Shown here: piece by piece, positions 7,274-13,002 of the stretch
Layout of the letters: the number at the start of each line of letters is the position of its first letter
Position numbering within the stretch: position 1 is the stretch's first letter
Assembly (NCBI GenBank): GCA_041941305.1
Contig: JBGTQJ010000111.1
Location: forward strand, 1 to 13,002
Direction of reading: 5' to 3'
Source of the DNA: JANSWP01 sp041941305
Lineage (GTDB): Bacteria > Bacteroidota > Bacteroidia > Chitinophagales > Saprospiraceae
DNA: 13,002 nucleotides
The notes under the pieces: model-generated
Database searches by the model: none
Seen by the model: the letters and a program-made list of their open reading frames with translations, nothing else
What the model was told of the DNA's origin: nothing
Program-made: the position numbers and the translations under genes

Positions 7274-8902
7274 TTAAGTTTGAATGACTCCAACATTAAA
7301 TTTTTCCAAAGGTGCATTGTTCGCTGCTTCAATTCCCATTGAAATCCATTTTCGAGTATCCAAAGGGTCAATAATAGCATCTACCCAAAGTCTGGCAGCT
7401 GCATATTCTGGAGTTGTTTGGTTATCGTACCGACTTTTTATTTCATTGAACAATTCCTTTTCTTTTTCTGCATCTGGTTCTTCTTCTTTTGCTTTCAAGG
7501 AAGCTACCTGGATTTGAGTTAACACTTTTGCAGCCTGGGCACCTCCCATTACAGCGATTTTAGCAGTTGGCCAGGCGGCAATTAACCTGGGATCATAAGC
7601 CTTTCCACACATGGCATAGTTTCCTGCTCCATATGAATTGCCCATAACTATTGTAAACTTGGGTACAGTCGAATTTGATACAGCATTTACCATTTTTGCT
7701 CCATCCTTAATTATACCTCCATGTTCAGAACGGGTTCCTACCATAAATCCAGTCACATCGTGGAGAAAAACCAATGGAATTCTTTTTTGATTGCAATTTA
7801 GTATGAATCGAGTTGCCTTGTCAGCAGAATCTGAATAAATAACTCCTCCAAATTGCATTTCTCCTTTTTTACTTTTAACCACTTTTCTTTGGTTGGTTAC
7901 AATACCAACTGACCAGCCATCTATCCTCGCATATGCACAAATAATCGTTTTGCCATAATCTTTCTTGTAAAAGGTCAATTTAGAGTCATCAACGAGCCTT
8001 TTAAGGATTTCTACTGTGTCATAGGGTTTGGAAGCTATTTCAGGAAAAATTTGGTATATCTCCTCTACAGGGAATTTGGGAGGTTTTGCTAATTGTCGAT
8101 TAAAACCCGTTTTTTCAAAAGCCCCAAATTTGTTCATTAAATCCTTAATGGTATCCAGACACTCTTCATCGTCCTTCATCTTGTAATCTGTAACACCCGA
8201 AATTTCAGATTGAGTAGTCGCCCCTCCTAAAGTTTCTTTGTCTACATTTTCTCCAATGGCTGCTTTAACCAGGTAAGGTCCTGCTAGAAAAATTGAACCT
8301 GTTTTATCGACAATTAGAGCCTCATCAGACATTATTGGGAGATAAGCACCTCCAGCTACACAGCTTCCCATTATAGCCGAAATTTGAGGAATTCCCATAC
8401 TGGAAAGCTTGGCGTTGTTTCTAAAAATCCTGCCGAAATGTTCTTTGTCTGGAAAGATTTCGTCCTGCATAGGAAGAAATACCCCGGCACTATCAACCAA
8501 GTAAATAATGGGTAAGCGGTTTTCCATTGCAATTTCCTGTGCCCTTAAATTCTTTTTGCCAGTTATTGGAAACCATGCTCCGGCTTTCACGGTAGCATCA
8601 TTTGCAACAATAATGCATTGCCTTCCTGATACATATCCAATTACAACGATGACCCCTCCTGCTGGGCATCCACCGTATTCCTCATACATTTCCCAGCCAG
8701 CAAATGCACCTATTTCAATTATTTGACTGCCTTTGTCAATCAGGTAATTGATGCGTTCGCGAGCTGTCATTTTTCCTTTAGCATGAAGTTTTTCTATTTT
8801 TTTGGTTCCCCCGCCCAATCTGATTTTTACCATACGGTGATTGAGTCTGGTCATCAACAACTTCATGTTGTCTTCATTCTTGTTTTTTTCGATATCCATC
8901 AT
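7274..8902 (-). CDS. Acyl-CoA carboxylase, carboxyltransferase (beta) subunit, methylcrotonyl-CoA carboxylase-like
   Basis: A 542-residue biotin-dependent carboxyltransferase. It transfers CO2 from carboxybiotin to an acyl-CoA in the cytoplasm. Two crotonase-like halves are evident. The N half has ANDATVKAG (100-108), VDSAGVFLP (136-144), FPDKEHFGRIF (150-160) and the oxyanion stretch CVAGGAYLP (181-189). The C half has VTGFMVG (383-389), NSYGAGNYAMCG (422-433) and AWPTAKIAVMGGAQAA (443-458). The acidic insertion at about 462-497 and the ending NAPLEK are more like methylcrotonyl-CoA carboxylase (MCCB, leucine catabolism) than propionyl-CoA carboxylase beta. Substrate remains inference. The partner biotin carboxylase / carrier gene is not in this window. 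The start is the first of two adjacent ATGs (8902 and 8899). A 213-bp gap with a terminator separates it from the HtrA gene, so it probably starts its own operon. Confidence 0.93.
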   Translation of the reverse strand: MMDIEKNKNEDNMKLLMTRLNHRMVKIRLGGGTKKIEKLHAKGKMTARERINYLIDKGSQIIEIGAFAGWEMYEEYGGCPAGGVIVVIGYVSGRQCIIVANDATVKAGAWFPITGKKNLRAQEIAMENRLPIIYLVDSAGVFLPMQDEIFPDKEHFGRIFRNNAKLSSMGIPQISAIMGSCVAGGAYLPIMSDEALIVDKTGSIFLAGPYLVKAAIGENVDKETLGGATTQSEISGVTDYKMKDDEECLDTIKDLMNKFGAFEKTGFNRQLAKPPKFPVEEIYQIFPEIASKPYDTVEILKRLVDDSKLTFYKKDYGKTIICAYARIDGWSVGIVTNQRKVVKSKKGEMQFGGVIYSDSADKATRFILNCNQKRIPLVFLHDVTGFMVGTRSEHGGIIKDGAKMVNAVSNSTVPKFTIVMGNSYGAGNYAMCGKAYDPRLIAAWPTAKIAVMGGAQAAKVLTQIQVASLKAKEEEPDAEKEKELFNEIKSRYDNQTTPEYAAARLWVDAIIDPLDTRKWISMGIEAANNAPLEKFNVGVIQT

Positions 8903-9029
8903 ATGTATTGAGCTCTAATTGTCGAGTATGAATCATCACAATTGTTTTCAAATTGTAAACATAAACAGCTTCAATATTTTTTTAAAAAATTGCCGAGCAT
9001 ATATCAGTGAGGCGATTTAAAATTCCAGG

Positions 9030-9037
9030 CGAAAGTA
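9030..9037 (-). promoter_or_regulatory. Possible -7 box upstream of the carboxyltransferase gene
   Basis: On the minus strand this reads TACTTTCG, one base off TAnnTTTG. It lies directly after the terminator of the HtrA gene and 127 nt before the carboxyltransferase ATG. If real, the transcript has an AT-rich leader of about 120 nt. No clear -33 TTTG was seen. Confidence 0.3.
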
Positions 9038-9042
9038 CGAAA

Positions 9043-9084
9043 AAAAAGATCTGTCAGGAATATTGAATTCTGACAGATCTTTTT
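9043..9084 (-). terminator. Strong intrinsic terminator after the HtrA gene
   Basis: A perfect 15-bp inverted repeat (9043-9057 and 9070-9084; core AGATCTGTCAG) has a 12-base loop. On the minus strand the stem runs into a T7 tract, ideal for ending transcription of the protease gene 31 bp upstream. The plus strand also has a T run, so it may work in both directions. Confidence 0.88.
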
Positions 9085-9115
9085 AATGTGCTGAATTTCA
9101 GGATTTTGTATTTGA

Positions 9116-10567
9116 TTAGCGGATGACAAAAGTATAAAAGTACTCTCCTCTATAATTTTCATAAAAGCCTTCCAGATAAACTTTTGTTCCCTTTAAGCTA
9201 TCTAATTTGTCTTCTACTTCATCAACACTTGTTACTTTTTCATCATTGATTTTTGTTATGATAAAACCTGGATCCATTTGGGTTTCTTCAATAGTACTAC
9301 CAATATCTATGCTTTTAACATAAACTCCGGATACTCTGAGCCGCCTCATTTCTTCTCTAGACAGATCCCTGATTTCAAAACCCAAATAATCCATTATTTC
9401 CTCTTTCTCTGCTACTTTATTTTTAAAACTATTTTTTGCACTAGTGGAATTATTGCGATCTCTTAGTGTAACTTCTGTTTTATATTTTTTACCATTTCGT
9501 ATGTAATCAACTTGAATTTTATTTCCTGGTCTCAATCGTCCGACCTGCTCTTGCAGTTCGGGAATACTGGCTATTTTTATTCCATTAACGCCTACAATTA
9601 CATCATCATCCTGCATCCCTGCATCAAAGGCTCCTCCATTTTTTGTCACCTGACTAATGTAAACACCTTCAATAGAGGGCAATCCCAACTGCTTTGCTCT
9701 TTGGCTGGTCACGGGTCCTATTCTTACGCCCAATAAGCCTCGTTGAACCTCTCCAAAGTCCCTTAAATCTCGAATCACCTTTTGCGCTAAATTGACAGGT
9801 ACGGCAAAAGAGTAACCTTCATATCTGCCTGAACGAGTAATTATAGCAGTATTTATTCCAACTAATTCGCCATTGGTATTAACCAGAGCACCACCACTAT
9901 TTCCAGGATTTACAGCTGCATCGGTTTGAATAAATGATTCGATACTATAGTCCCCTTCAAGGATTTGTATATCTCTGCCCTTTGCACTAACGATACCTGC
10001 AGTTACTGTCGATTCGAGATTAAACGGGTTTCCTACAGCCAACACCCATTCTCCGACATGTAGTGAATCAGAATTTCCAAAAACCAGGAAAGGGAGCTTT
10101 TTTGATGAGACTTTTAATAGGGCTAAATCTGTAGTAGGATCAGTGCCAATCAATTTTGCTTCAAATTCCCTGTTATCGTTTAGGGTTATATTGAATTTGT
10201 CTCCATCTTCAATTACATGATTATTGGTAACGATATAGCCATCCGGTGAAATGATTACACCCGATCCAGAGGATGATCCAAATCCACCACTGCTCCACCA
10301 GTCAAAACCAGCACTCTCCACTGCTTTTATGTTTACTACTGCAGGGGTTACTTGTTTTGCTGCATCGATAAAGTTTGTTGGTGAAGAGGAAATAAATTCT
10401 CTTGGATTGTTATCAGAAAAGCTTTCTCCATCAGGGAAATTGGTATACAAAGGAGCAGCAATTGGTTCCTGAATGATTACTCTAGGCTCTTCAAAAAAAC
10501 GATAAATGGCGATTGCAAAAATGGCACTCAAAAAAGAAGACAGAATAACAGGGATATAATTTTTCAT
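9116..10567 (-). CDS. Membrane-anchored HtrA/Do-type serine protease with two PDZ domains
   Basis: A 483-residue envelope protease/chaperone that degrades misfolded periplasmic proteins. Residues 4-22 are a hydrophobic signal anchor without an obvious cleavage site. The trypsin-like domain (about 65-270) has a complete triad: His117 (TNNHVIED), Asp147 (TTDLALLK) and Ser224 (NPGNSGGALV). PDZ1 covers about 275-368 and PDZ2 about 393-480. Activity is usually controlled by oligomerisation and peptide binding to the PDZ domains. It is flanked by a terminator downstream and a 347-bp gap upstream, so it is probably transcribed alone. Whether it is DegP-, DegQ- or DegS-like cannot be settled; two PDZ domains speak against DegS. 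Confidence 0.95.
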   Translation of the reverse strand: MKNYIPVILSSFLSAIFAIAIYRFFEEPRVIIQEPIAAPLYTNFPDGESFSDNNPREFISSSPTNFIDAAKQVTPAVVNIKAVESAGFDWWSSGGFGSSSGSGVIISPDGYIVTNNHVIEDGDKFNITLNDNREFEAKLIGTDPTTDLALLKVSSKKLPFLVFGNSDSLHVGEWVLAVGNPFNLESTVTAGIVSAKGRDIQILEGDYSIESFIQTDAAVNPGNSGGALVNTNGELVGINTAIITRSGRYEGYSFAVPVNLAQKVIRDLRDFGEVQRGLLGVRIGPVTSQRAKQLGLPSIEGVYISQVTKNGGAFDAGMQDDDVIVGVNGIKIASIPELQEQVGRLRPGNKIQVDYIRNGKKYKTEVTLRDRNNSTSAKNSFKNKVAEKEEIMDYLGFEIRDLSREEMRRLRVSGVYVKSIDIGSTIEETQMDPGFIITKINDEKVTSVDEVEDKLDSLKGTKVYLEGFYENYRGEYFYTFVIR

Positions 10568-10715
10568 AAAAATAAAATTATCAAAACTTCAACCTTAAAT
10601 AAAAACAAAGTGAACAGTTAACAGCTGAGAAGGGTAAAATATTGAATATGGAAAAGGATTTTTTTTGAATATTAGCAAAATGTCCGCCGAAAACCTTCCA
10701 CTAACAAGAATTTGT

Positions 10716-10723
10716 CAAATATA
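10716..10723 (-). promoter_or_regulatory. Possible HtrA-gene -7 promoter box
   Basis: On the minus strand this reads TATATTTG, a full match to TAnnTTTG. It lies 148 nt before the HtrA ATG, so the transcript would have a long leader. No TTTG is found about 19 nt upstream of it. In AT-rich DNA such a match can arise by chance. Confidence 0.3.
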
Positions 10724-10749
10724 AGAGGAAATAGGAGGATGAGAAATAG

Positions 10750-10790
10750 AATGTCCCTGAATTTCATTTTTTTCGAAATACAGGGACATT
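10750..10790. terminator. Hairpin with a strong plus-strand T tract
   Basis: The outer stem AATGTCCCTG (10750-10759) pairs with CAGGGACATT (10781-10790). After one A-A mismatch an inner stem ATTTC / GAAAT continues (10761-10765, 10775-10779), with a 9-base loop. On the plus strand it runs into a T7 tract, a good intrinsic terminator. On the minus strand, where the kinase gene ends 124 bp upstream, the tail is only TTCTATTTC. It may still serve the kinase gene, but its better direction has no visible gene. Confidence 0.65.
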
Positions 10791-10914
10791 TTTTTGATTA
10801 TCACAGGTTTACAATTGATGATCTGATTTAATTATTCCTTTTACATTAGTTAATCAAATAATTACCTTGAAGCTTAATAAAAAATATGGATCCCTGGGTG
10901 GAAATAAAACAAGC

Positions 10915-11559
10915 TTAAAACAGTCCATGTAATTCTGCCTGAACCAGGTTAACAACTTTACCCAGATCTTCTGGATTTTTTATGAAGTCTATTTCATCGG
11001 CATTGATAATCAATAATTTACCTTCATCGTATTTAGAAATCCAGCTTTCGTATCTTGAGTTTAATCGTTTCAAATAATCCAAACTCATATTGCCTTCATA
11101 ATCTCGTCCTCTCGAATGGATGTGGGAAACCAATGTGGGAATACTTGCTCTCAAATAAATCAGCAAATCAGGAGATTGCACTTGGGAAGACATGGTTTTA
11201 AACAGGTCAAAATAATTTTCAAAATCCCTTGAAGTCATAAGTCCCATATCGTGTAGATTGGGAGCAAAAATATAAGCATCCTCGTAAATAGTTCTATCTT
11301 GAATAACTGTTTTATCTCCATTTAAAATTGATAAAACTTGTTGGTAACGACTATTTAAAAAGTAAATTTGCAGATTAAATGACCACCGCTTCATATCGTG
11401 ATAAAAATCACTCAAATAGGGGTTGTCATCAGTTGATTCATAATGGGCTGCCCAACCAAAATGTTTGCTTAATTGGGAACAAAGTGTTGTTTTGCCAGCA
11501 CCAATATTTCCGGCGATAGCTACGTGTTTAATTTCTTTTTTAGGATCGTTATTGTTCAT
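10915..11559 (-). CDS. Deoxynucleoside kinase (deoxyguanosine/deoxyadenosine kinase-like family)
   Basis: A 214-residue nucleoside salvage kinase that phosphorylates deoxynucleosides at the 5' position using ATP. Motifs: P-loop GNIGAGKTT (17-25), DRTIYED (88-94), which matches the DRS-type motif of the dNK family, and the arginine lid RGRDYE (150-155). I chose the ATG at 11559. The frame is open further upstream to 11685, but the extra 42 residues are not family-like and would overlap the extended gatC frame. With this start the length matches bacterial dNKs. It is head to head with gatC across 143 bp. A -7-like box lies 25 nt upstream. Base specificity (dG, dA or dC) cannot be read from the sequence. 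Confidence 0.93.
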   Translation of the reverse strand: MNNNDPKKEIKHVAIAGNIGAGKTTLCSQLSKHFGWAAHYESTDDNPYLSDFYHDMKRWSFNLQIYFLNSRYQQVLSILNGDKTVIQDRTIYEDAYIFAPNLHDMGLMTSRDFENYFDLFKTMSSQVQSPDLLIYLRASIPTLVSHIHSRGRDYEGNMSLDYLKRLNSRYESWISKYDEGKLLIINADEIDFIKNPEDLGKVVNLVQAELHGLF

Positions 11560-11584
11560 TGTTTCTAGTGTTTTCTCGATGGCG

Positions 11585-11592
11585 CGAAAATA
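11585..11592 (-). promoter_or_regulatory. Possible -7 box for the deoxynucleoside kinase gene
   Basis: On the minus strand this reads TATTTTCG, one base off TAnnTTTG, with 25 nt to the chosen ATG at 11559. The same spacing is seen for yidC. It also supports the shorter kinase start, since the box would lie inside the coding region if translation began at 11685. Confidence 0.4.
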
Positions 11593-11702
11593 AGAATAAA
11601 TCAGAGCTAAAATGGAATCCTGAGAAAAATGAAATGAATTTGTAGGACTGGGCAGAGGGAACACTAAACGATATTTTGTTACCAATCATCCAAAATTTTA
11701 TT

Positions 11703-11996
11703 ATGACGATAGACGAAAATCTAATTTCAAGGCTTGAAAATTTGGCGAGATTAGAATTATCTCGAGAAGAACGCCAACAGCTTTTAGGAGACATGAACAA
11801 TATTATTCAAATGGTTGAAAAACTACAAAAGTTAAATACCGAGGAGGTTGAACCATTGGTTTATATAAATGAGGAAGTAAATGTGCTCCGAAATGATGAT
11901 ATCAAAAATCAGATTGCTCAAAAAACTGCCTTGAAAAATGCACCTGAGAAAACTGAAGTATATTTTAAAGTACCCAAAGTAATTGACATCAATTGA
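11703..11996 (+). CDS. gatC: Asp-tRNA(Asn)/Glu-tRNA(Gln) amidotransferase subunit GatC
   Basis: A 97-residue GatC, the small belt-like subunit that stabilises the GatA-GatB pair in the enzyme converting misacylated Glu-tRNA(Gln) or Asp-tRNA(Asn) to the correct product. Typical features are LENLARLEL near the start (11-19), a central EPLVYINEEVNVLRNDD segment (50-66), and the C-terminal YFKVPKVI (87-94) that wraps the partner subunits. I chose ATG 11703 rather than the in-frame ATG at 11676. This gives the usual family length and starts right at the first conserved helix. A TATTTTG sequence at 11672-11678 might be its -7 box. gatA and gatB are not in this window, as is common when gat genes are dispersed. 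Confidence 0.95.
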   Translation: MTIDENLISRLENLARLELSREERQQLLGDMNNIIQMVEKLQKLNTEEVEPLVYINEEVNVLRNDDIKNQIAQKTALKNAPEKTEVYFKVPKVIDIN

Positions 11997-12065
11997 CCAG
12001 TTTTATTTACTCAACTTTCTGCTTATTTTATGAATTTTGAATCGAAACTGGGAAAAAAATTAAAA

Positions 12066-12779
12066 ATGGCACCAATTATTTCTGTAAGAAACATCCGAAA
12101 AACATACATCATGGGCAGCAACATCATTAATGCCGTTCAAGATATATCGCTGAATATTAATAAAAATGAATACGTTGCCTTGATGGGACCTTCTGGTTCT
12201 GGAAAATCAACTTTGATGAATCTTTTGGGATGTTTAGATACGCCAACAGCGGGAGATTATATTTTAAATGGGACAAACGTAAGTGAGATGGATGACAGTG
12301 CTTTAGCAGATGTACGAAACAATGAAATTGGTTTTGTATTTCAAACTTTTAATCTACTTCCTCGTTTGTCAGCACTTGAAAATGTAGCGCTACCTTTGGT
12401 ATATGCGGGAATAAACAAAACCAAACGTTTGGAAAAGGCAAATGACGTTTTGACCTCAGTTGGATTGGGAGATAGGGTTGACCACAAACCCAATGAATTA
12501 TCTGGAGGGCAGCGCCAAAGGGTGGCAATTGCCAGAGCATTGGTAAATGATCCTTCAATAATCCTTGCAGATGAGCCAACTGGAAATTTGGATTCTAAAA
12601 CCTCCTACGAGATAATGGGTATTTTTGAAGAAATTCACAATGCGGGAAATACAGTAATATTGGTTACTCATGAGACTGATATTGCAGAACATGCACACAG
12701 AATTGTTCGATTAATGGATGGTTTGGTGGATTCAGACATTCGAAATGAAAATATCGTTAAAGCTATAACAGTTGCCTAA
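12066..12779 (+). CDS. ABC transporter ATP-binding protein, LolD/MacB-like
   Basis: A 237-residue ATPase that would energise a separate MacB/FtsX-type permease, for example in lipoprotein release or small-molecule/peptide efflux. All ABC motifs are intact: Walker A GPSGSGKST (41-49), Q-loop Gln93, signature LSGGQ (145-149), Walker B IILADE (165-170), D-loop residues NLDS (174-177) and His202. The LGCLDTPTAG and NLLPRLSALENVALPL stretches are typical of the MacB/LolD group. The frame is open to an ATG at 12030, adding 12 residues (MNFESKLGKKLK). I prefer 12066 because similar proteins start at the MAPIIS-like strand, but the longer form is possible. No permease gene is present in the window. 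It follows gatC by 69 bp and may be co-transcribed with it. Confidence 0.92.
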   Translation: MAPIISVRNIRKTYIMGSNIINAVQDISLNINKNEYVALMGPSGSGKSTLMNLLGCLDTPTAGDYILNGTNVSEMDDSALADVRNNEIGFVFQTFNLLPRLSALENVALPLVYAGINKTKRLEKANDVLTSVGLGDRVDHKPNELSGGQRQRVAIARALVNDPSIILADEPTGNLDSKTSYEIMGIFEEIHNAGNTVILVTHETDIAEHAHRIVRLMDGLVDSDIRNENIVKAITVA

Positions 12780-12834
12780 TTTCAATCCAAAATAACGATT
12801 ACCTGATTCAGCATTTTTTAATACGATATTTTTA

Positions 12835-12869
12835 AAAACTTCCCAGACTTTGACAGGTTGGGAAGTTTT
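12835..12869 (+). terminator. Terminator after the ABC ATPase gene
   Basis: An 11-bp perfect stem (AAAACTTCCCA at 12835-12845, TGGGAAGTTTT at 12859-12869) has a 13-base loop. It is followed by GTATTTTT. It lies 55 bp past the ABC gene stop. ACTTCCCA...TGGGAAGT hairpins of this kind are common terminators in Bacteroidota. Confidence 0.8.
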
Positions 12870-12878
12870 GTATTTTTA
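12849..12878 (+). promoter_or_regulatory. Candidate promoter for the right-edge leader
   Basis: TTTG (12849-12852), an 18-base spacer and TATTTTTA (12871-12878) approximate the Bacteroidota promoter TTTG-N19-TAnnTTTG, with one mismatch in the -7 box. The ATG of a 9-residue frame lies 24 nt downstream, the same spacing as the yidC and kinase boxes. It overlaps the terminator of the ABC gene. Confidence 0.35.
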
Positions 12879-12902
12879 GGCAAAACTTAAACCGTATTAA
12901 AC

Positions 12903-12932
12903 ATGAATCATCCTCCCAAAGGGGCAAGCTGA
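12903..12932 (+). CDS. Candidate leader peptide MNHPPKGAS
   Basis: A 9-codon frame, ATG AAT CAT CCT CCC AAA GGG GCA AGC, ends in TGA. The left arm of the following terminator hairpin lies inside the frame and the stop codon lies in its loop. A ribosome that reaches the stop would cover the left arm, so translation could prevent termination. Frames this short occur often by chance; the support is the arrangement, not the peptide. The controlled gene would be to the right, outside the window. Confidence 0.3.
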   Translation: MNHPPKGAS

Positions 12933-12963
12933 ATTTTGGCATTAAAACCCCTTTGTTTTTTTT
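12917..12963 (+). terminator. Terminator or attenuator hairpin at the right edge
   Basis: CAAAGGGG (12917-12924) pairs with CCCCTTTG (12948-12955) across a 23-base loop, and a T8 tract follows directly (12956-12963). This is a good plus-strand intrinsic terminator. A terminator for the ABC gene already exists 48 bp upstream, so this one more likely belongs to a separate short transcript, such as an attenuated leader. Confidence 0.6.
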
Positions 12964-12990
12964 CTTTTCCTTAATCCGTTGATATTCAAC

Positions 12991-13002
12991 TTGTTGCGGG
13001 GT
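12991..13002. repeat. Inverted copy of the left-edge repeat
   Basis: TTGTTGCGGGGT is the exact reverse complement of bases 11-22. Read outward, both window ends enter the same GC-rich heptamer-like tract (TGTTGCG, GGGT...). The copy is cut by the window edge. Confidence 0.6.

Larger units (their letters stand above)
10568..10914. other. 347-bp AT-rich intergenic region
   Basis: This gap lies between the HtrA start and the kinase stop, both minus strand. It holds a possible -7 box for the protease gene (10716-10723), a hairpin with a plus-strand T7 tail (10750-10790), and otherwise AT-rich sequence. I found no convincing gene. A 30-codon plus-strand frame (10739-10831) runs through the hairpin and is probably chance. 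No tRNA or riboswitch was recognised. Confidence 0.6.

Noticed and set aside
10739..10831. Plus-strand 30-codon frame (begins MRNRMSLNFIFF) directly preceded by AGGAGG
   Set aside because: The AGGAGG abuts the ATG with no spacer, Shine-Dalgarno sites are little used in this group, and the frame runs straight through a hairpin and its T tract. Most likely chance.
10829..10864. TAATTATT / AATAATTA inverted repeat
   Set aside because: Only 8 A/T pairs with a 20-base loop in AT-rich DNA; expected by chance.
11560..11685. N-terminal extension of the kinase frame up to 11685
   Set aside because: The extra 42 residues are not kinase-like, contain the likely promoter box, and would overlap the upstream gatC frame. 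The ATG at 11559 gives the normal family length.
11676..11702. Upstream in-frame start for gatC
   Set aside because: It adds nine residues before the conserved first helix and overlaps the probable promoter box. The ATG at 11703 fits family length.
1..13002. Defence islands, CRISPR arrays, prophage, transposases, tRNA or rRNA genes
   Set aside because: None was found on either strand. The genes are core metabolism, translation and envelope functions; the window does not contain an evident new multi-gene system.

Overview
The window looks like ordinary chromosomal DNA from an AT-rich member of the Bacteroidota, and I would guess the Saprospiria or a nearby class. The evidence is a Bacteroidota-style YidC with a large periplasmic domain, a DUF6438-type lipoprotein, a membrane-anchored HtrA protease, a 542-residue methylcrotonyl-CoA-carboxylase-like carboxyltransferase, a deoxynucleoside kinase with a DRTIYED motif, start codons without clear Shine-Dalgarno sequences, and several boxes resembling the Bacteroidota -7 element (TAnnTTTG). 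The class-level placement is inference.

Layout from left to right. Positions 1-127 hold degenerate heptamer repeats and a possible leftward promoter. A secreted M20-family amidohydrolase (minus) and a secreted LACTB-like serine beta-lactamase-family protein (plus) diverge from a 121-bp gap. The LACTB-like gene converges on a DUF6438 lipoprotein gene (minus) across a strong bidirectional terminator. A minus-strand block follows, listed here from low to high coordinate: yidC, a small secreted protein of unknown function, a THUMP-domain RNA methyltransferase, a 60-residue single-pass membrane protein, and an acyl-CoA carboxylase carboxyltransferase. The last three are tightly spaced (18 and 26 nt) and are probably transcribed together from the carboxylase end. 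A clear terminator separates this block from an upstream HtrA/Do protease gene (minus). A 347-bp non-coding gap with a hairpin follows. Then a deoxynucleoside kinase gene (minus) lies head to head with gatC (plus), and gatC is followed by a LolD/MacB-like ABC ATPase gene (plus) that ends at another terminator.

Functionally the genes cover envelope biogenesis and quality control (YidC, HtrA, the ABC ATPase, exported proteins), translation (GatC, the rRNA-type methyltransferase), nucleotide salvage and acyl-CoA metabolism. I found no phage, transposon, CRISPR or defence genes. The most interesting parts are at the edges. The last about 150 bp contain a candidate 9-residue leader peptide whose codons overlap a terminator hairpin. 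Both ends of the window stop in the same outward-facing, GC-rich repeat (a perfect 12-bp inverted match).
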